NCBI GenBank assembly: GCA_016930535.1 | Contig: JAFGGN010000019.1 | Span: 48,432 to 112,431 of the forward strand | Length of the DNA: 64,000 nucleotides | Direction: 5' to 3' | Origin: a bacterium | GTDB lineage: Bacteria; Zhuqueibacterota; QNDG01; JAFGCO01 | Part shown: piece after piece, positions 16,850 to 25,749 of the stretch | Layout: the number at the start of each line of letters is the position of its first letter | Position numbering within the stretch: the first letter of the stretch is position 1 | Program-made: the position numbers and the translations under genes | The notes under the pieces: model-generated | The model's database searches: none | Told to the model about the DNA's origin: nothing | Seen by the model: only the letters and a program-made list of their open reading frames with translations

Positions 16850-18628
16850 CTAATGAATCAACCGTCTCACGAGCACCCAGTAAACGGAGAAGAATCCGTT
16901 CAGCAGCACGTTCATCAGACGAAGGGGCGGCGACGGTTTGACCGCGCCCATCATATCCATGGGCCGCCCCGAAAGCACATCCCTGTCTTTGACGCGTTTC
17001 AGGGCCTGAACCTGTTTGCGCTTATTCAAAACCACCGGCAGCGTCCGCCACACATTGAAGGATCCGGCAATGAAATCGATCATCCGGCCCTTGAGCGTGA
17101 GGAAAACGAACATGGCCAGCTGATTGACCAGAATGGCCGGAAGCAGAAAAAACAGGGTGCGCCAATGATAGGTTTTCAGCATGAACCACCACCGGTTGCG
17201 TACCTGGAGACGGACCCAGGAAAGCCCCGCCTTCTCCTTGGCGTGAAAAACCCTGGCACCCGCCACATGCACGCATGGAAATCCGGAAATGGTCATGCGG
17301 AACGCAAAATCGCCGTCCGCCCAGCCGTAGAAATAATCCTCGTCCCAGAGTCCGATCTTCACGGCCCTCTCCCGATGAATGAGCAGCGTGCCGGCCGGAA
17401 CAGCACCCACGATGACCGGATCGTCGAAAGGGAACCTGTTGGCGATGGCTCCGCCCGCATAATGGATATGGGCCGCGTTGTATTGTATTTTACCGGGATC
17501 ACCGGCATAACGGATCTGCGCGCCCGCGATGCCGGCCTCCGGCACGGTTTCCATGGCCTGAACGAGAAGCCGGATCACATCCGGATTGAGCACGATATCG
17601 TTGTCCATCAGGAGCACGTAATCTGCGGACGAATTCCGGATCACGGCGTTTCGCGCCGGATTCGGCCCCCGGTTATCGGGCAGCCGGATGATTTTTACAT
17701 CCGGGTATTTTTTTTCAATCAGTGCAAGGCTTTCGTCGGTGGAAGCATTGTCCGCCACGACAACCTGATCGATGCCGGCATAATCCTGTTTTAAAACGGA
17801 ATCGAGCGTGGCGGCAAGAACGGATTCTCCGTTGAAATTGACAATGCCGACCGAGACTTTCTTCGGCGGTGCGTCGGTGACGCTCTCCTTCCTGTTCTTG
17901 AGCACACGCACGGGAACGCCTGCGGCCACCGCATAATCCGGCACATCCTGATTGACCGCCGAATTGGCGCCGATCACGGCGTTTCGGCCGATGGTTACGC
18001 CGTCGAACACGGTGACGTGGGCCCCGAGCCACCCGCCGGGCTTGAGCACAATGCCCCTGGATTCACGCGGCTGATGCAGCACGGCCAGCTCCGGATTATC
18101 GAAACGGTGCGTGCCGCCGACCAGATAACAGTAAGCCGCGATCAGATAATCCGCACCGACACGGACATGACTGGCGGAAAATATCATGCAGTTGAAGCCG
18201 ATATTGACATTGTTTTCAAGCACAATGTCCCCGTTCTTGCAGTTCAGGATGGTATTTCTTCCGATGAATACACCATGCCCGATCAGGATGCCGCGATTGT
18301 CCTGACCCTTGGCATCCAGCACACAGTTGTCATCGATGACCACATTGTCGCCGATATATATTTTCCCCGGATGCCGGAGGACCACATTGGTGCCGAATGT
18401 CACATTCCGTCCGCAGCCGCCGAGCAGTTTGGGATACAGTTTGCTTCGCATCAGGAGACCGAACGCTCCGGGCACCCAGCCGGTCAGGCCGACAATGAGC
18501 TCATACTTCATCAGGCTTGACAGTCCGGTACGGCCCAGTATCAGCATCTGATACTTTTTTAATTTGCCGCCTTCACTGAACAGCGCTTTCTGAATTTCAA
18601 TGGTCTCTTTGGTCTCGCCTGTCATCAC
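16850..18628 (-). CDS. Fusion of LbH-fold acyltransferase and GT2 glycosyltransferase
   Basis: 592 residues. The first 235 hold a left-handed beta-helix acyltransferase of the WcaF/maltose O-acetyltransferase type, with hexapeptide repeats such as IYIGDNVVIDDN and VTIGRNAVIGAN and a His in GGTHRFDNP near 180. Residues from about 256 form a GT-A glycosyltransferase family 2 domain (VSVGIVNFNGES, the LLMDNDIVLNP metal-binding DxD-like motif near 343, and an EDYFYGWADGDF acceptor region). A hydrophobic stretch near 500 may touch the membrane. It likely adds a sugar and acetylates the same repeat unit. The two parts are usually separate genes in such loci. Confidence 0.88.
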   Translation of the reverse strand: MMTGETKETIEIQKALFSEGGKLKKYQMLILGRTGLSSLMKYELIVGLTGWVPGAFGLLMRSKLYPKLLGGCGRNVTFGTNVVLRHPGKIYIGDNVVIDDNCVLDAKGQDNRGILIGHGVFIGRNTILNCKNGDIVLENNVNIGFNCMIFSASHVRVGADYLIAAYCYLVGGTHRFDNPELAVLHQPRESRGIVLKPGGWLGAHVTVFDGVTIGRNAVIGANSAVNQDVPDYAVAAGVPVRVLKNRKESVTDAPPKKVSVGIVNFNGESVLAATLDSVLKQDYAGIDQVVVADNASTDESLALIEKKYPDVKIIRLPDNRGPNPARNAVIRNSSADYVLLMDNDIVLNPDVIRLLVQAMETVPEAGIAGAQIRYAGDPGKIQYNAAHIHYAGGAIANRFPFDDPVIVGAVPAGTLLIHRERAVKIGLWDEDYFYGWADGDFAFRMTISGFPCVHVAGARVFHAKEKAGLSWVRLQVRNRWWFMLKTYHWRTLFFLLPAILVNQLAMFVFLTLKGRMIDFIAGSFNVWRTLPVVLNKRKQVQALKRVKDRDVLSGRPMDMMGAVKPSPPLRLMNVLLNGFFSVYWVLVRRLIH

Positions 18629-18746
18629 TCATCAACATGTCAATGGTTTCAACACCGTAATTTAAAAACCAAATCGCAAAAATCAAAACAGGTAATGCGT
18701 CCTGCCAATCGCTCCCTGAAGGACGAAACGGCATCCGGACATATCT

Positions 18747-19757
18747 TTATCTGCCGAGAAGACCCTGCTCCCTGTACCATTCGGCCGTCCTACGCAGCCC
18801 CTCTTCCAGGCTCACCCGGGGCTGATAGCCAAGCATACGTCTGGCCTTGCCGATATCGAAGGCCCTGTCTTTCATAAAGATCTCGACACGCCGTCTGTAA
18901 ATGGGCGGCTGAATGCGCAGCGGCCTGCACAGCGCCTCGCAAACGGCCCCTGCGATCCACAGGGGTTTGACCGGAATATGCATGCCGGAAAGCGGTTTAT
19001 TTAAAATCCGGGCGATGGTTCCGACAAAATCATTCAGGGTGGTGTTCCCGTCCCCGCCCAGTGTAAAGATCTCGCCCTCGATACCAGGCACTGTACCGCA
19101 CAGCAGGATGCCGTCCACCAGGTCGTCGATATAGGTCAAATGATACAGTACGTTGCCTGAACCGAACATCCGGAAAGTGCCTTTCTCGACATGCTGAAAG
19201 AACTTGAGAAAACGCGTATCCCCCGGTCCGTGAATGCCCACGGGTCTGAAAATGACGGCCGGAAGATGTTTGTCCCGGATGTACTCCAGAACCAGCTTTT
19301 CACCATCCACCTTGGATTCCTGATAATGATCGCCCGGATTGTAGGGATCCTCCTCTTTGGCCGGCGGGTGTTTGATATCACCCTGGACGCCCACGGTGCT
19401 GCAATGCACGAATCTCCGGACACCGGCTCTCAGCGATTCATCCATCAGCGCGCGGGTGCCTTCCACATTCACGTCCCAGAACAGCCTTTTGGGGACGCCT
19501 TCCTCCCTGAAAGCGGCCGCAATATGATAAACCGTATGCACGCCGTCCGCAGCATTCAGGAGCGAACCGGCCCTTGTCAGGTCGCCCTGAAAAATTTCAA
19601 TTCCCAGAGCCGCCAGGCCGGTACTGTCCTCTTCCGGACGCACCAGCGTACGCACATCAACGCCTTCCTTCAGGAGCCTTCGGGCCAGATGCCCTCCCGT
19701 GAATCCCGTGGCCCCGGTGACCAATACCTTCTTTTTCGTTTGTATCGAGCTTTTCAT
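18747..19757 (-). CDS. NAD-dependent epimerase/dehydratase (extended SDR)
   Basis: 336 residues. TGATGFTGGHLARR near residues 14-27 is the NAD-binding motif, HCSTVGV carries the active-site Ser/Thr, and YQESKVDGE near 142-150 the Tyr-x-x-x-Lys pair. C-terminal residues resemble 3-beta-HSD/dihydroflavonol-reductase-like SDRs more than GalE, so substrate prediction is weak. A nucleotide sugar is likely from context. It is similar in its first half to the SDR half of the 11288-13387 fusion. The gene is separated from the next one upstream by a hairpin and a heptamer array. Confidence 0.85.
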   Translation of the reverse strand: MKSSIQTKKKVLVTGATGFTGGHLARRLLKEGVDVRTLVRPEEDSTGLAALGIEIFQGDLTRAGSLLNAADGVHTVYHIAAAFREEGVPKRLFWDVNVEGTRALMDESLRAGVRRFVHCSTVGVQGDIKHPPAKEEDPYNPGDHYQESKVDGEKLVLEYIRDKHLPAVIFRPVGIHGPGDTRFLKFFQHVEKGTFRMFGSGNVLYHLTYIDDLVDGILLCGTVPGIEGEIFTLGGDGNTTLNDFVGTIARILNKPLSGMHIPVKPLWIAGAVCEALCRPLRIQPPIYRRRVEIFMKDRAFDIGKARRMLGYQPRVSLEEGLRRTAEWYREQGLLGR

Positions 19758-19779
19758 AGCCGTTCTCTACAAATATTTC

Positions 19780-19799
19780 GCCCCTACGGGGCTTTTTTT
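19780..19799 (+). terminator. GC hairpin followed by T-run, oriented plus
   Basis: GCCCC-TAC-GGGGC followed by seven T on the plus strand. It would terminate plus-strand transcription, yet both flanking genes are on the minus strand and no plus-strand gene precedes it. It may block antisense transcription or belong to a dispersed repeat. Confidence 0.5.
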
Positions 19800-19841
19800 A
19801 TTCTTTTTTCTTTTGTCTTTGTTCTTTGTTCTTTATTCTTT
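19800..19841. repeat. Heptamer array (NTTCTTT) over the stop codon of the radical SAM gene
   Basis: Six 7-nt units in phase on plus (ATTCTTT, TTTCTTT, TGTCTTT, two GTTCTTT, ATTCTTT). The stop codon of the minus-strand radical SAM gene (19833-19835) lies inside the last units, the same placement as in the arrays at 1391 and 10210. Confidence 0.9.
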
Positions 19842-20825
19842 TATGTATTTCAGGCTCGCCATCGGAATCCCGCACATCTGTTTCCTGCGGATCGAATCGC
19901 ACTCCGTGCAGGGAGGTTCCAGGATTCCGGCGCCTCCCAGCATTTTTTCACGCAGATTCCCGATTGCGTTTCCCTGAAAGATCTCACGCAGATTCTGCCG
20001 GTTCGCATCCCCCAGGTGAATTTTTCCGAAAAAATCATGCGGACACGGTCCGACCTGCCCGTTCCACAGGACCACGAGCGCATGCCACGGGAACGTGCAC
20101 GGCACATAAACGGAATCCGATCCATCATCCAGTTTTAGCTGGCCTCCCCAGTTATGCGGCTGTTTGACGATCAGCCGGTCCAGGCCCGCCTGCATCAGGC
20201 GGTCCGTAAAACGCTCCTTGATTTCAGGAACAGTCTGAACAGTTTCGAAATCCATGATCTCCATGACGGTTTTGGGTTTGCTCATGCCCCTGGCCCGTTT
20301 CATTTCGAGAAAGCCGAAAATACGGGAAAGTGTACGGTCGAACCGGGCACCGCGCCGTATATTCTCATACGCTTCCGCCTCATAACCGTCAAAAGAAAAC
20401 GATATCAGATCCGGCGCCGCTTCCAGAATCGACCGGGCCGTTTTTTCGGTCAACGTCGTTGCATTGGTGTGCAGTTTGACCGACAACTGCCTGCGCTTTG
20501 CATACCGGATCATCTCGGGAAGTTCCGGGTGAAGCGTGGGCTCACCCCGGTGATGCAGGTTGATGTCATAGACAAATCCGGCAGCTTCATCGATCAGTTT
20601 TCTGTACAGTTTCATATCCATGTTCCCGAGCTCCGCCTTTCCGAACCAGGCGTTGGGACACATGACACAATTCAAATTACACCGGTTTGTGGGTTCGATC
20701 CACAGCCGGTAGGGCGCATAACGAACCTGTGCCCGCTTTCGGAGATGATAATTCCATGCCATCTGCACGAGCCGGCGATAATACGGCATGCGGCGGATAT
20801 GATAGGAAATGGAATGCTTTTTCAT
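19833..20825 (-). CDS. Radical SAM / SPASM-domain protein
   Basis: 330 residues. The radical SAM cluster motif CNLNCVMC lies near residues 49-56 after a basic N-terminal region, followed by HRGEPTLHPEL and the SAM-binding beta strands. The C-terminal part has SPASM-like cysteines (a PCTFPW segment, GPCPHDF, CTECDS) for auxiliary iron-sulfur clusters. Proteins of this layout in glycan loci are often annotated as SPASM proteins of unknown substrate. Redox or epimerisation of a sugar or aminoacyl group is possible. It overlaps the GlpD-like gene by 4 bp (ATGA), so the two are translationally coupled. Confidence 0.88.
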   Translation of the reverse strand: MKKHSISYHIRRMPYYRRLVQMAWNYHLRKRAQVRYAPYRLWIEPTNRCNLNCVMCPNAWFGKAELGNMDMKLYRKLIDEAAGFVYDINLHHRGEPTLHPELPEMIRYAKRRQLSVKLHTNATTLTEKTARSILEAAPDLISFSFDGYEAEAYENIRRGARFDRTLSRIFGFLEMKRARGMSKPKTVMEIMDFETVQTVPEIKERFTDRLMQAGLDRLIVKQPHNWGGQLKLDDGSDSVYVPCTFPWHALVVLWNGQVGPCPHDFFGKIHLGDANRQNLREIFQGNAIGNLREKMLGGAGILEPPCTECDSIRRKQMCGIPMASLKYIKE

Positions 20826-22489
20826 GGACCCTGAACCCCCAGCCGGCGATAATGTGTATCCAGGTTTTCCATTTCCGTCTGTTTTTTCGTTTCGTTCCAG
20901 CCCAGCAGTCCGGCCATGATTCCGGCAGCCGATTCCGCCGCTTCCTTACCGGGGTGCCCGGCAGATCCAATATCCGTGCGCCGCAATACCGCATCCGTCA
21001 GGTGCAGCGCCGCTTCCTCTTTTACCGCATGGACGATCTCGGCGCGCAGCACTTCGGAGCTGCCCCCCAGAAAATCGCGATCTCCGTGTTCCAGTACAAT
21101 TCTGTATTCGGATCCGTAATTTTTCACCAGACGGCCGATCACGGATTCCGGCAGATCCGGGGATGCATGCAGAGCTTCGGACAGAAAATCGTTAAAACGG
21201 TCTATATCACCGCCGGCCACACGCAAATAGCGGGTCCGGTTCGCTGACTTTTTCCGGCCCAGCATTTGCGCCACCCGGTCGACAACCTTTTCGGAAACAT
21301 CGCGTGCCGTCGTATACTTGACACCGACCACGCTGACGAGGCCGTCCAGCCCGTCCTCCCGGGCATGGTCATGGATGCGGTAATGCTTGGTCAGAATCAC
21401 ATCACCCGTTTTGGGGTGTATGCCCTCCATGGGAAGGAATCCGCGCTGCGCCAGTGTGACGTCCGACCGTTTCACAGGATCACCCGTATACGCGCTGTTG
21501 ATCTCGTCCAGAAACGCATCGATTTCCCCGTCCGTGACGGCCAGTTCATCCGGCTTTCCTGCATAGGGCCTGTGATACGTACCGATCATCGTGTGCCCCC
21601 GCCATGGTACGGCAAAAAGTACCCTGAAACCGGTATGGATGTGCCCGTCCGGGCGCGGATACTGAAAACGCCCCCGGATACCGGCCGCACATTCGCCGAG
21701 CAGGTCACGTCCGATCACCAGATTCATGGCCGTTGAGAGCCGGACGCGGGACGACGGCCGGCCCAGCGTGCCGAGCAGCGTATCCGTCCATCCGCCAGCC
21801 ATATTCACCACGATCCTGCTTCTGATCTCAAGCGGCTCACCGCTTTCAAGATCCGTGGCCTGAACGCCCAGAATCTGATTATTGTGCCGGATATACCCGT
21901 CCGCCCTGATATAATTGGCTGCCTGGGCGCCGGCGGAAACTGCGGATTTGATGCCTGCGAGCACCAGGCGGTCGGAATTGAACATCTGCGCATCGGTCCA
22001 GAACGCGCCCCCGTTGATGCGGTCCGGCTTTATTCCGGGAATCAGGCGCAGACATGCATCCCGTGAAATCACCCTCCCCATGGGAAGATGCTTCTGGCTG
22101 TCCGAAATCCTGTTCCGGTCGGCACTGATTACATCGTTCAGCAGCAGACCGATACGCATGATTTCCGGGCCCTTCATCATATGTCCGTACGTGGGCATCA
22201 CGCAGGGGAGAGGATGCACAAGATGCGGCGCCATCTGCAGAAACGTTCGCCGTTCGCGGATGGATTCACGCATACGCTTCAGATCGAGCTGCTGCAGATA
22301 ACGTAATCCGCCATGCACGATCTTGAGGCTGTTGGCGGACGTGGCCGCGCCGAAATCGCCCTTGTCGATCAGGGCCACGGACAAGCCGCGTGTGGCTGCA
22401 TCCCATGCGGCCGTGGCGCCGTAAATTCCGGCACCGACGATCAGCACATCGAATGAACCTGATGATAATTTATCCAGTTCTCTTTTCAT
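20822..22489 (-). CDS. FAD-dependent glycerol-3-phosphate dehydrogenase/oxidase (GlpD-like)
   Basis: 555 residues of the GlpA/GlpD family. The dinucleotide motif IVGAGIYGA is at 17-25, the GlpD block ATSANSLKIVHGGLRYL near 48-64, and the C-terminal DAO_C region covers about 390-510. Family members oxidise sn-glycerol 3-phosphate to dihydroxyacetone phosphate at the membrane. Placed in a polysaccharide locus and coupled to a radical SAM gene, it may act on a glycerol-phosphate or polyol substituent rather than in central metabolism. The polysaccharide deacetylase gene precedes it after 50 bp. Confidence 0.88.
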   Translation of the reverse strand: MKRELDKLSSGSFDVLIVGAGIYGATAAWDAATRGLSVALIDKGDFGAATSANSLKIVHGGLRYLQQLDLKRMRESIRERRTFLQMAPHLVHPLPCVMPTYGHMMKGPEIMRIGLLLNDVISADRNRISDSQKHLPMGRVISRDACLRLIPGIKPDRINGGAFWTDAQMFNSDRLVLAGIKSAVSAGAQAANYIRADGYIRHNNQILGVQATDLESGEPLEIRSRIVVNMAGGWTDTLLGTLGRPSSRVRLSTAMNLVIGRDLLGECAAGIRGRFQYPRPDGHIHTGFRVLFAVPWRGHTMIGTYHRPYAGKPDELAVTDGEIDAFLDEINSAYTGDPVKRSDVTLAQRGFLPMEGIHPKTGDVILTKHYRIHDHAREDGLDGLVSVVGVKYTTARDVSEKVVDRVAQMLGRKKSANRTRYLRVAGGDIDRFNDFLSEALHASPDLPESVIGRLVKNYGSEYRIVLEHGDRDFLGGSSEVLRAEIVHAVKEEAALHLTDAVLRRTDIGSAGHPGKEAAESAAGIMAGLLGWNETKKQTEMENLDTHYRRLGVQGP

Positions 22490-22539
22490 GATTCGTTCCA
22501 GGGATTTTGATTCATCATCGTTTCACGGAACCGGGCATG

Positions 22540-23724
22540 TCAGTAATCGATCATCCCGCCCGTTCTTCGCCTGAATTTGAACAGAAACAGCTCTGCCAGT
22601 GATCGTCTGTTCCTGCCCGGAAGGCGCCATATATAATCATGCTTGAGCCGGACGAGCCGGTAAGGATCACCGCCTGGACCGTTTCCCGGACGCCCGGGAA
22701 GGGACGACCAGAAATTGCCTGTATAGCCCGCGTCTTTGGAACATTGCACGGCTTCTTCTGAACCGGTACCCCACGGATAAGCCAGATGCCTGACCGTATG
22801 GCCCTGAAGCCGTGATTCGATGCTTCGTTTGGTTTTCTCCAGTTCGGATTTCATTCTCCTGATCTGTTCGCTTTTGGTTTCAAAACCGCAGCCGGCGATT
22901 GCCCGTCTGTATGCGCGCCTGATCTCATGAAGCCGCCTAGCCCATCCGTGCTGCTCGAAAAACGCATCGGATCCATGGGAGCGGACACAGTCGATGCAGG
23001 CCGTTCTGAACTCCTGATCCTCGATATACAGGGGCCGGCTTCCCAGCGCCGGCGCGTTCTGATAGACGGGTGCACCCAGTAATTCCCCCGGATCCGTCCT
23101 CAACGGATCCAGATGATTCATCCAGGGCACGCCGAACCTGAACAGATGGGACTGGATGTGCCCGGGAGTCACAAAATCCAGGATCTTCGGACCGACAGGA
23201 ATCCGCTGATGCGACCAGGCATGGCATTGAAAATCAACCGCAGCGCTGCGATGCATTATTTCGATCTCATTCCAGCTCAGGGTGGGCATGGGGCCCTTGT
23301 CACAATCACGGATCGCGGTTATGCCGGCCTTCCCCATCCAGACATCTTCCAGGTTTGGGGATAATGCGTCCGAATCACTCATCAATCCCGCACTGAGGAA
23401 AACCGTGGCACAGAATCCGTATTTTTTTAACAGCGGATACGCCACCTTCCAGACACTTGCACGGCCGTCATCGAAAGTCAGCATGACGGTTCGCTCAGGC
23501 AATGGTTCCGTTCCGGTCACGGCAGCGACATATGCATCCGCCTTGACGGTGCAGTAATTGTTCTCAGCCAGCATCGACAGCTGCGCCTCGAACTGATCCG
23601 GTTCAACCGTATGAAACGTAAAAACCGGCACCTGACCGGCAGTCGTGCCCGGTGAACGCTGCCAGATCCATCCGGGATAGGATCCCTGAAGGATTTCCTG
23701 GCATTGTAATAAAACGGGATGCAT
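22540..23724 (-). CDS. Polysaccharide deacetylase (NodB-homology) family protein
   Basis: 394 residues. The NodB-type metal-binding motif TFDDGRAS is at 83-90, with the His motif CHAWSHQRI near 170 and the late AYPWGTGSEE segment near 315, the usual order of motifs in carbohydrate esterase family 4. There is no signal peptide, so it may act in the cytoplasm on a lipid-linked or soluble sugar, or the N-terminus may be longer. A 110-residue insertion between the second and last motif is uncommon. It is followed by glpD-like and preceded by a GNAT gene, all in one direction. Confidence 0.87.
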   Translation of the reverse strand: MHPVLLQCQEILQGSYPGWIWQRSPGTTAGQVPVFTFHTVEPDQFEAQLSMLAENNYCTVKADAYVAAVTGTEPLPERTVMLTFDDGRASVWKVAYPLLKKYGFCATVFLSAGLMSDSDALSPNLEDVWMGKAGITAIRDCDKGPMPTLSWNEIEIMHRSAAVDFQCHAWSHQRIPVGPKILDFVTPGHIQSHLFRFGVPWMNHLDPLRTDPGELLGAPVYQNAPALGSRPLYIEDQEFRTACIDCVRSHGSDAFFEQHGWARRLHEIRRAYRRAIAGCGFETKSEQIRRMKSELEKTKRSIESRLQGHTVRHLAYPWGTGSEEAVQCSKDAGYTGNFWSSLPGRPGNGPGGDPYRLVRLKHDYIWRLPGRNRRSLAELFLFKFRRRTGGMIDY

Positions 23725-23747
23725 TTTATACCGTATCCATCCTCGAT

Positions 23748-24812
23748 TTATATATTATCCGTATCGGCCTGCGAAAACATCCAGCTCTCCGGCTCCCTGA
23801 CAGCGGGATTCCCGTTCACGGTCTGATGCATGTCCCGCATCACGATCCAGAACGGCTTTTTACGCGTGATGAATCCGAACCGTTTCATGGAATCGGTCTG
23901 CGCATGATCCGGCAGCATCCAGGTGTTGACGAAATCCGCCTTCAACTTTTTAAGCTCGGACAGCAGGCAGTTCCACAGACCAGGCGTGCCTTTTTCTTCG
24001 GCAGCCAGGGTCAGATCCGCGATATGGCCGCATACGAGCCCCGGAAGCGGCGTCAGTTTCAATGCCGTATATCCGACCGCTTCATCGCCTTTTTTTATAA
24101 GATTCACCCGGAACGATTCCGGACTGTCGAAAAATCGCCACTGAACATACGTCCTGTCTTTGACAAGCGAACACCGGACCGTTCCGCTCAGCCGTTCCCA
24201 TATCTGATCCAGGCGTTGATCCGGTTTCTCCACAGGCTCAATCGAGTATGCCGAATGCTTTATCCGGGGCCAGTAGGCGTTTTGATGGAACATGCCCACC
24301 GGCCAGCTGACCAGTTTTGAAATAATCCGGCTTCTGACCCTCGAGCGGATCAGCGGCTCGAACCTGAGCGGCCGTATAAGGGAACGGTACCCGAACAGTT
24401 CCGTGTAACCGAACAATTTCGTCACCACATCATAGGAAACCGGATTCGGCGTCCCGTAAATCAGCTGAAATCCCTCATGGCGGCAATCGTCGAACACACG
24501 TGATGCCATTTCAAGGAATACGTTCTTTCCCTTGGCATCGGGATCCATAAACGTATCTCCGCTTTCACCAACGAGCAGGGTCCGTCCGTCGATCCGCATG
24601 GATTTCGGGACAACGGCCATCAGCCCGGCAATCCGGTCTTCTTCCTCCGCTATCCATACGACCGGGCGTCCCCATGGATTCTCACTGTATTTCCACGCAT
24701 AGTATTCCGGAGAATGCGCACGAATTTCAAACGCCGCATTTCTTACAAAACAACGGTGCATGAATTCTGAAATCCGGCCCGCATCCGCATCGTTATATCG
24801 TCGAATTGCCAT
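23748..24812 (-). CDS. GNAT-family N-acetyltransferase, two-domain
   Basis: 354 residues starting directly with a GNAT fold (MAIRRYNDADAGRISEFMHRC) like the N-terminal half of Eis/FemAB-type enzymes. A second GNAT-like half follows (about 200-340) with VGYTALKLTPLPGLVCGHIADLTL as central strands. Comparable proteins occur in exosortase-linked exopolysaccharide loci next to polysaccharide deacetylases and amidotransferases, the same neighbours as here, and are thought to N-acylate an amino sugar. The acyl source could be acetyl-CoA or the acyl-ACP of this locus. No direct evidence separates these. Confidence 0.8.
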   Translation of the reverse strand: MAIRRYNDADAGRISEFMHRCFVRNAAFEIRAHSPEYYAWKYSENPWGRPVVWIAEEEDRIAGLMAVVPKSMRIDGRTLLVGESGDTFMDPDAKGKNVFLEMASRVFDDCRHEGFQLIYGTPNPVSYDVVTKLFGYTELFGYRSLIRPLRFEPLIRSRVRSRIISKLVSWPVGMFHQNAYWPRIKHSAYSIEPVEKPDQRLDQIWERLSGTVRCSLVKDRTYVQWRFFDSPESFRVNLIKKGDEAVGYTALKLTPLPGLVCGHIADLTLAAEEKGTPGLWNCLLSELKKLKADFVNTWMLPDHAQTDSMKRFGFITRKKPFWIVMRDMHQTVNGNPAVREPESWMFSQADTDNI

Positions 24813-24906
24813 CTTTTAAAGTAATGAATAAATCGTTTAAAAAAAAGGGGTAATCCAAACCTGCATCCCCCTTTGAAAACCCTTTGAATGTCTGCCCCCG
24901 GACATT

Positions 24907-25689
24907 TCATTTTTCTGCAAATACCATCAGGTGCCATCCGCTTTTTCGCACCCAGGATCTTGGCAGTGCATTGAACGCCCCCACAAAAAGCGTATTGAAC
25001 AGCAGACCCTTGAGTCCTCCATGAAGCCTGGATTTGACCGGAAACCGCTCCGGGACAATACGCACTTTTGAAAATTGCGAGAGAAGCCCCCTGAGTTCCC
25101 GTATCGTGTATTTATCCAGAACCGGCGCATCCTCATGTTCCAGGCCGACCTTGAAAAACCGGGACATGACATTGAGCCATCCGTGCCGGTTGTAAACCAT
25201 CCCGATAAACCGGCCTCCCGGCTTCAAAACCCGAAAGGCCTCTCCGGCCATTTTTTGTGCGTCGGCCGTATACTGAAGAACACCATGCGCGTAAACCATA
25301 TCGAATTCGCCGTCTTTGAAGGCGAGGGCTTCCCCGTTCATGACTTTCAGCTCACCCTTGATCTGTTTGTAGGCAAAATATTTTTTCGCCAGTTCTATGG
25401 CCGTTTCGGAGAGATCCACACCGGTCACCCGAGCACCCCCCTGTGCGAACCGGATCAGATCGATTCCTGCCCCGCAGCCGATTTCAAGTATCTTTTTGCC
25501 GCGGTATCCGCTGAAATCCACGACTTCGGGCAGATAGTGCAGCTTCTCAAAACGGTACGAAGCCAGATCCTCAAAAAAACCCTCCGTGCCCACCGGGTGG
25601 GTCGCCACTTCCAGGTCGTGAATCCGTTCGTTCCAGTATTCCCGGATCTTTTCCAGCAGAATCTGATTGTCCTGTTCACTGTTTCTCAT
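24907..25689 (-). CDS. Class I SAM-dependent methyltransferase
   Basis: 260 residues from the chosen start. Motif I ILEIGCGAGIDL (about 68-79), the acidic end of strand 2 (VTGVDLSE), and the motif IV region FDMVYAHGVLQYT are clear, so it is a Methyltransf_11-type enzyme. The C-terminal 70 residues are basic. It probably O- or N-methylates a sugar of the glycan. The frame remains open to 25830 but the extension lies in repeat-like DNA and looks unlike protein. The ATG at 25689 gives the normal N-terminus and has GGAGA just upstream, itself part of an 8-nt repeat. Confidence 0.88.
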   Translation of the reverse strand: MRNSEQDNQILLEKIREYWNERIHDLEVATHPVGTEGFFEDLASYRFEKLHYLPEVVDFSGYRGKKILEIGCGAGIDLIRFAQGGARVTGVDLSETAIELAKKYFAYKQIKGELKVMNGEALAFKDGEFDMVYAHGVLQYTADAQKMAGEAFRVLKPGGRFIGMVYNRHGWLNVMSRFFKVGLEHEDAPVLDKYTIRELRGLLSQFSKVRIVPERFPVKSRLHGGLKGLLFNTLFVGAFNALPRSWVRKSGWHLMVFAEK

Positions 25690-25749
25690 CTTCTCCGTAT
25701 CTCCGTTTCCTGTATTTTTCATATTTTTTCTGTTCGGCGTCAACGTAAT

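Noticed and set aside
15410..17794. 794-codon plus-strand open frame
   Set aside because: It is antisense to proS and the acyltransferase-GT2 fusion, both with clear domains; the translated sequence shows no fold.
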